Shown: positions 60,912 to 64,000 of the stretch, piece by piece
Numbering within the stretch: the first letter of the stretch is position 1
How the letters are laid out: each line of letters starts with the position of its first letter
Source: Citrifermentans bremense R1
GTDB taxonomy: Bacteria > Desulfobacterota > Desulfuromonadia > Geobacterales > Geobacteraceae
DNA length: 64,000 nt
Direction of reading: 5' to 3'
Assembly (NCBI RefSeq): GCF_000426865.1
Contig: NZ_AUGE01000005.1
Coordinates: 124,001-188,000 of the forward strand
Notes under the pieces: model-generated
What the model was told of the DNA's origin: nothing
Database searches by the model: none
What the model saw: the letters and a program-made list of their open reading frames with translations, nothing else
Translations under genes and position numbers: made by a program

Positions 60912-63053
60912 TTACAAGCCCCGCAACAACTCCCGCAGGGTGGAAAGCTTGTACGGCTTCTGGATGAATCCGGCGATTCCATCCAGCTTTTCAGTCACTT
61001 CCTGCTGGGTGAACCCGCTCGACATCACCACCTTCAGGGTTGGATCCAGTCGCCGCAGCGTCCGGAAACACTCCTCGCCATCCATGTGCGGCATGGTCAG
61101 GTCCAAAATCACCAGGGAAACGTCGTCGCGGCTCTGGAAGAGTTCGACCGCCTGCCGGCCGTCGCAGGCCGTCACCACCTGGTAACCCAGCTCCTTCAGC
61201 ATCTCGCTCCCCAGCGCGCGAATGGTCTCCTCATCGTCCACCAACAAAACCGTCCCGCTGCCATGCCACGGCTGCACCTCCCGCTCTTCAACAGCGGGAA
61301 GGACGGACGGCAGCGCGGTGGCAGGAAAGAGGAGCTTGAAGGTGGTCCCCTTGCCGGGTTCGCTGTAAACCTTGATCGCCCCGCCGTGCCCGCGCACTAT
61401 GCCGAGCACCGCCGCCATCCCCAGCCCCCGGCCGGTGAACTTGGTGGTGAAGAACGGATCGAAAATCTTCCCCAGCGTCTCCTTGTCCATGCCGCAACCG
61501 GTGTCGGCGACTTCGAGGGAGACGTAGAGGCCGTCCGGCAAAGGATCGGAGAGCCAGGAATTTCTGAAATAGTCGTCGTTGCATTCCACGCAACCGGTGC
61601 CGATTGCGATGACGCCGCTTTTATCGCCGATGGCCTCGGAGGCGTTGATCACAAGGTTCATGACGATCTGCCTGATCTGCGTGGCGTCCCCCTTGAACAC
61701 AGGCAGCGGCCGGTGGCAGTCGTAACGCAGCAGCGCCTTCTTAGAGATGGAGACCTCCAGCATATGCCCCATCTCCTCCACCAGTTCGTTCAGGTCCAGT
61801 TCCTCCACCAAGAAGCGCCCTTTCCCGGAATAGGCGAGCATCTGCCGCGCCAACTCTGCGGCCCTGGCCGCAGCGGCTTCCACCCGCTCCAGGTTTTCCA
61901 CCGCCGGAGACTCAGGCTTTAGTTTCAGGCGGGCCAGGTCGGCGTTGCCGGCGATCACGGTGAGGATGTTGTTGAAGTCGTGCGCTATCCCTCCGGCCAG
62001 CACCCCCAGGCTTTCCAACTTCTGGGTGTGAAGCATCTGCTTTTCCAGCTTGATGCGCTCCTCCTCGGCGTGCTTGCGCTCGGCGATCTCGTTCTCCAAA
62101 CGGGCGTGGCTCTCGGACAGTTCCCGTGTCCTCTCCTCCACCATGCGCTGCAGCAAGATGGGCTGGCGGGTGAGCCACCACGCGGTCAGCGCGGACAAGG
62201 CGCCGAATAAGATCACCATAGCACCCTCGACGATTACGGTCCGCGACGAATGCCACTCCTCGACCGGCTCTACCGACAGGGTCCACTCTCCGTTGGGAAC
62301 CGCTATCTTCTGACGGACCGGGTCATGCAACGCCCCGCCCTCCGACCAGAAGACGTCCCTGACACCGGTATCGGGATGAATGCGTGAAATCTGATAATGG
62401 AAGGCGCCTTGCAGGATGGGAGAGAGGTTGGTGTTTTTGAAGAAATCGGCGGTGCGCAGGACGGCGATGCTGAATCCCCAGAACCGTTCCGGGCCGCCGT
62501 TGTGGTCCCTGATGAAGACCGGGAGTCTCCCTATGGCAGCCTGTCCCCCCTGGATCAGTTGGAACGGGCCGGCAAGCGTGAGGGATTTGGTGCGCAAGGC
62601 AAGGATCGCCTCCTTGTTGCGCTTGCTGTCCTGCAGTAGGTTGTGTCCCACCGCCTTCTCGTTGCCGGAAAGGGGGACCACCTGGGTGATGATGCCGTCG
62701 GGGGCGAGTTGGAGGCAGCTGATGCCGTGGTAGAGCTTCAGCATCTCCCGGGCCAGTTTGGGAAAATTCTCGATGTTGCCGTGGCCTTGGCGGATGATGG
62801 CGGCGAGTGCGTAGGTGGAGGAAAGCGAGAGGTTCAGGTTGTTCTGGATATCCTGGGCCACCTTCTGGCTCAGGTCGGTCACGGCGCGGCGTTTGCTCTC
62901 TATGCGGTTGGTCTCGTAGAGCCAGATGGCGCCGGCGCTGACCAGCGACCCCACTAGGAAAGCAAGTAACGCCGCGCTCCAGACCCGCGCCAGATCCGAT
63001 CCTTTGACAGGTTCGTTATCGTTTTTGCTTCCTTTTGGCATCGAGTCCACCAT
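60912..63053 (-). CDS. CHASE-domain hybrid histidine kinase with receiver
   Basis: A 713-residue membrane sensor. Two helices (about 23-45 and 275-298) flank a periplasmic CHASE-type ligand domain (LQLAPDGIITQVVPLSGNEK, GPFQLIQGGQAAIGRLPVFI). Then a coiled coil, HisKA with His in GGIAHDFNNIL, HATPase (VMNLVINASEAI, DTGCGM, GRGLGMAAVLGI), and a C-terminal receiver (LLVDDEE, acceptor in VILDLTMPHMDG, Lys in IQKPY). The HDFNN kinase class often works with NtrC-type regulators. No output regulator is adjacent. Start is the ATG at 63053 or one four codons later. Confidence 0.93.
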   Translation of the reverse strand: MVDSMPKGSKNDNEPVKGSDLARVWSAALLAFLVGSLVSAGAIWLYETNRIESKRRAVTDLSQKVAQDIQNNLNLSLSSTYALAAIIRQGHGNIENFPKLAREMLKLYHGISCLQLAPDGIITQVVPLSGNEKAVGHNLLQDSKRNKEAILALRTKSLTLAGPFQLIQGGQAAIGRLPVFIRDHNGGPERFWGFSIAVLRTADFFKNTNLSPILQGAFHYQISRIHPDTGVRDVFWSEGGALHDPVRQKIAVPNGEWTLSVEPVEEWHSSRTVIVEGAMVILFGALSALTAWWLTRQPILLQRMVEERTRELSESHARLENEIAERKHAEEERIKLEKQMLHTQKLESLGVLAGGIAHDFNNILTVIAGNADLARLKLKPESPAVENLERVEAAAARAAELARQMLAYSGKGRFLVEELDLNELVEEMGHMLEVSISKKALLRYDCHRPLPVFKGDATQIRQIVMNLVINASEAIGDKSGVIAIGTGCVECNDDYFRNSWLSDPLPDGLYVSLEVADTGCGMDKETLGKIFDPFFTTKFTGRGLGMAAVLGIVRGHGGAIKVYSEPGKGTTFKLLFPATALPSVLPAVEEREVQPWHGSGTVLLVDDEETIRALGSEMLKELGYQVVTACDGRQAVELFQSRDDVSLVILDLTMPHMDGEECFRTLRRLDPTLKVVMSSGFTQQEVTEKLDGIAGFIQKPYKLSTLRELLRGL

Positions 63054-63213
63054 CGCTCAGGACCCCGCCGCCGCGACCGTTCAAGATCGCAACGAGTTGG
63101 CGTCCCTTAGATTTGAGACGCTAAAGGGCTGTTCTGGCGGGGTATCGTACTGCAGGACGCCTGGAAAGTCAAAAAGAAGAAGCTGTTGCGAAAAACGACG
63201 ACGGATTTCTCGC

Positions 63214-63972
63214 CTATGGCATCCGGTCCAAAAGCCTGAGGAGCCCATCCAGGATGGTGACCGGGTGCGGCGGGCAACCGGGGATGTAGAGGTCGACCGG
63301 CAGCATCCCCTCGACGCCGTCGTGCGCCTCCGGCGAACCCCGGAAGGGGCCTCCGCTGATGGCGCAGGCGCCGCACGCCACAACCAGCTTCGGCGCCGGT
63401 ATCGCCTCGTAGGTCAAGAGGAGCGCCTCCCGCATATGCTCGGTGACAGGTCCGGTGACCCAGAGGCCGTCGGCGTGCCTCGGGGAGGCGACGAACTGGA
63501 TGCCGAAGCGCCCCATGTCCCATCCGATGGTGGAGAGGACGTTGGTGTCGGCCTCGCAGGCGTTGCACCCGCCGGCTACAACGGAGCGGAACTTGAGCGA
63601 GCGGCCGAAAAGCGAGAGCATCTTCTTTTCCAGCGCCTGAGCCAGCCGGCGCTCGTCCCCGGGCCTCACCACCAGCTCCTCCCGGTGGTTGGCGGCCAGC
63701 CTCGCGTCCGGGGTGTGGGTGATGGCGCCTTGGGGGCAGGCCCGGGAGCATTCGGGGCAGAAAAGGCATTTGCCCAGATCCAGCGAAAGGTCGGGCTGGC
63801 ACTCGAGTGCTTCGACCGGGCAGGCATCGGCGCAGGCCCGGCACTCCTTCGGGCAGAGGTCGGCCTTTATCTCTGGGTAGCCGCGGAAACGCTCCGGCAG
63901 CGGGAGCGGTTCCCTGGGGTAAGCCATGGTCCGGTGCCCCTGTTTGCAGCGTGCGATGATGGCCTTGAACAT
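63214..63972 (-). CDS. ferredoxin-fused [NiFe]-hydrogenase small subunit / NuoB-like protein (group 4 type)
   Basis: A 252-residue fusion. Residues about 40-90 hold two 4Fe-4S ferredoxin motifs (CPKECRACADAC and CLFCPECSRAC); from about 125 on is a NuoB/HycG-like domain with the proximal cluster cysteines in GGCNACEAD, CGACAISGG and PGCPPHP. This combination matches HycF plus HycG functions in formate-hydrogenlyase or Ech/Mbh-type complexes, so it should be an electron-transfer subunit of a membrane-bound complex. AGGAG precedes the ATG. Being 28 bases from the edge, its partners lie to the right. Confidence 0.88.
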   Translation of the reverse strand: MFKAIIARCKQGHRTMAYPREPLPLPERFRGYPEIKADLCPKECRACADACPVEALECQPDLSLDLGKCLFCPECSRACPQGAITHTPDARLAANHREELVVRPGDERRLAQALEKKMLSLFGRSLKFRSVVAGGCNACEADTNVLSTIGWDMGRFGIQFVASPRHADGLWVTGPVTEHMREALLLTYEAIPAPKLVVACGACAISGGPFRGSPEAHDGVEGMLPVDLYIPGCPPHPVTILDGLLRLLDRMP

Positions 63973-64000
63973 GATGCAACTCCTGTTTGATCTCCGGCTC

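Overview
The window is GC-rich, densely coded bacterial DNA. It resembles the Geobacter/Geomonas/Citrifermentans group (Desulfuromonadota). The basis is the combination of a Hyb-type quinone-linked uptake hydrogenase with its full hyp set, many histidine kinases and response regulators, a PilZ protein, sigma-54 promoters, TamA/TamB and a group-4-hydrogenase-like small subunit. The species assignment is inference from gene content, not from a marker gene.

Layout. 1-1748: a cut-off hypothetical gene overlapping acuC. 1916-3260: amtB behind a well-formed sigma-54 promoter, closed by a two-way terminator. 3339-4865: an MshEN-REC protein and a PilZ protein. 4923-16467 (minus strand): one long run hybO-hybA-hybB-hybL-hybD-tatA-hypB-hypF-hypC-hypD-hypE, headed by a near-consensus sigma-54 promoter at 16511-16527; hypA lies just upstream with its own terminator. 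17093-21616: a sensorless histidine kinase, an NtrC-type sigma-54 activator and a MEDS-PAS kinase, the obvious candidates to control that promoter. 21845-25253: small zinc-ribbon protein, SpeE-like protein, rsgA, a small membrane protein and a HAD phosphatase. 25262-30864: an acyltransferase-hydrolase fusion, ugpQ, an HTH-cupin-phosphotransbutyrylase fusion and a frameshifted butyrate kinase.

30865-34295 is a decaying signalling region: a cheW stub, a chemoreceptor with an internal in-frame deletion, a flavin-binding PNPOx-like gene, one intact cheW, and two LuxR-type regulators, one with a damaged N-terminus. 34366-43817: housekeeping and accessory genes (DUF2520 protein, DUF3553 protein, L,D-transpeptidase, mobA, cysteine synthase, deoxyribosyltransferase, MFS transporter, methyltransferase, zinc-ribbon membrane protein) plus a REP-like palindrome. 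43874-50103: tamB and tamA. 50681-55089: acetyltransferase, M20 peptidase, namZ and murB. 55082-63053: two large hybrid kinases, an envelope-protein group (SYLF, glycine zipper, small secreted protein), a cold-shock protein and a lipoprotein. 63214-63972: a ferredoxin-[NiFe]-hydrogenase small-subunit fusion, probably the end of a second, membrane-bound hydrogenase operon lying to the right.

How it fits together: HybO/HybL oxidise H2 on the outer face of the inner membrane and HybA/HybB pass electrons to quinone. HypA-F and HybD build and process the nickel site, and the embedded tatA gives export capacity for the Tat-dependent HybO and HybA. Start codons were reassigned where a Shine-Dalgarno site, a family N-terminus or an overlapping stop codon argued for it. 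No tRNA, rRNA, CRISPR array, insertion sequence or phage gene was recognised.
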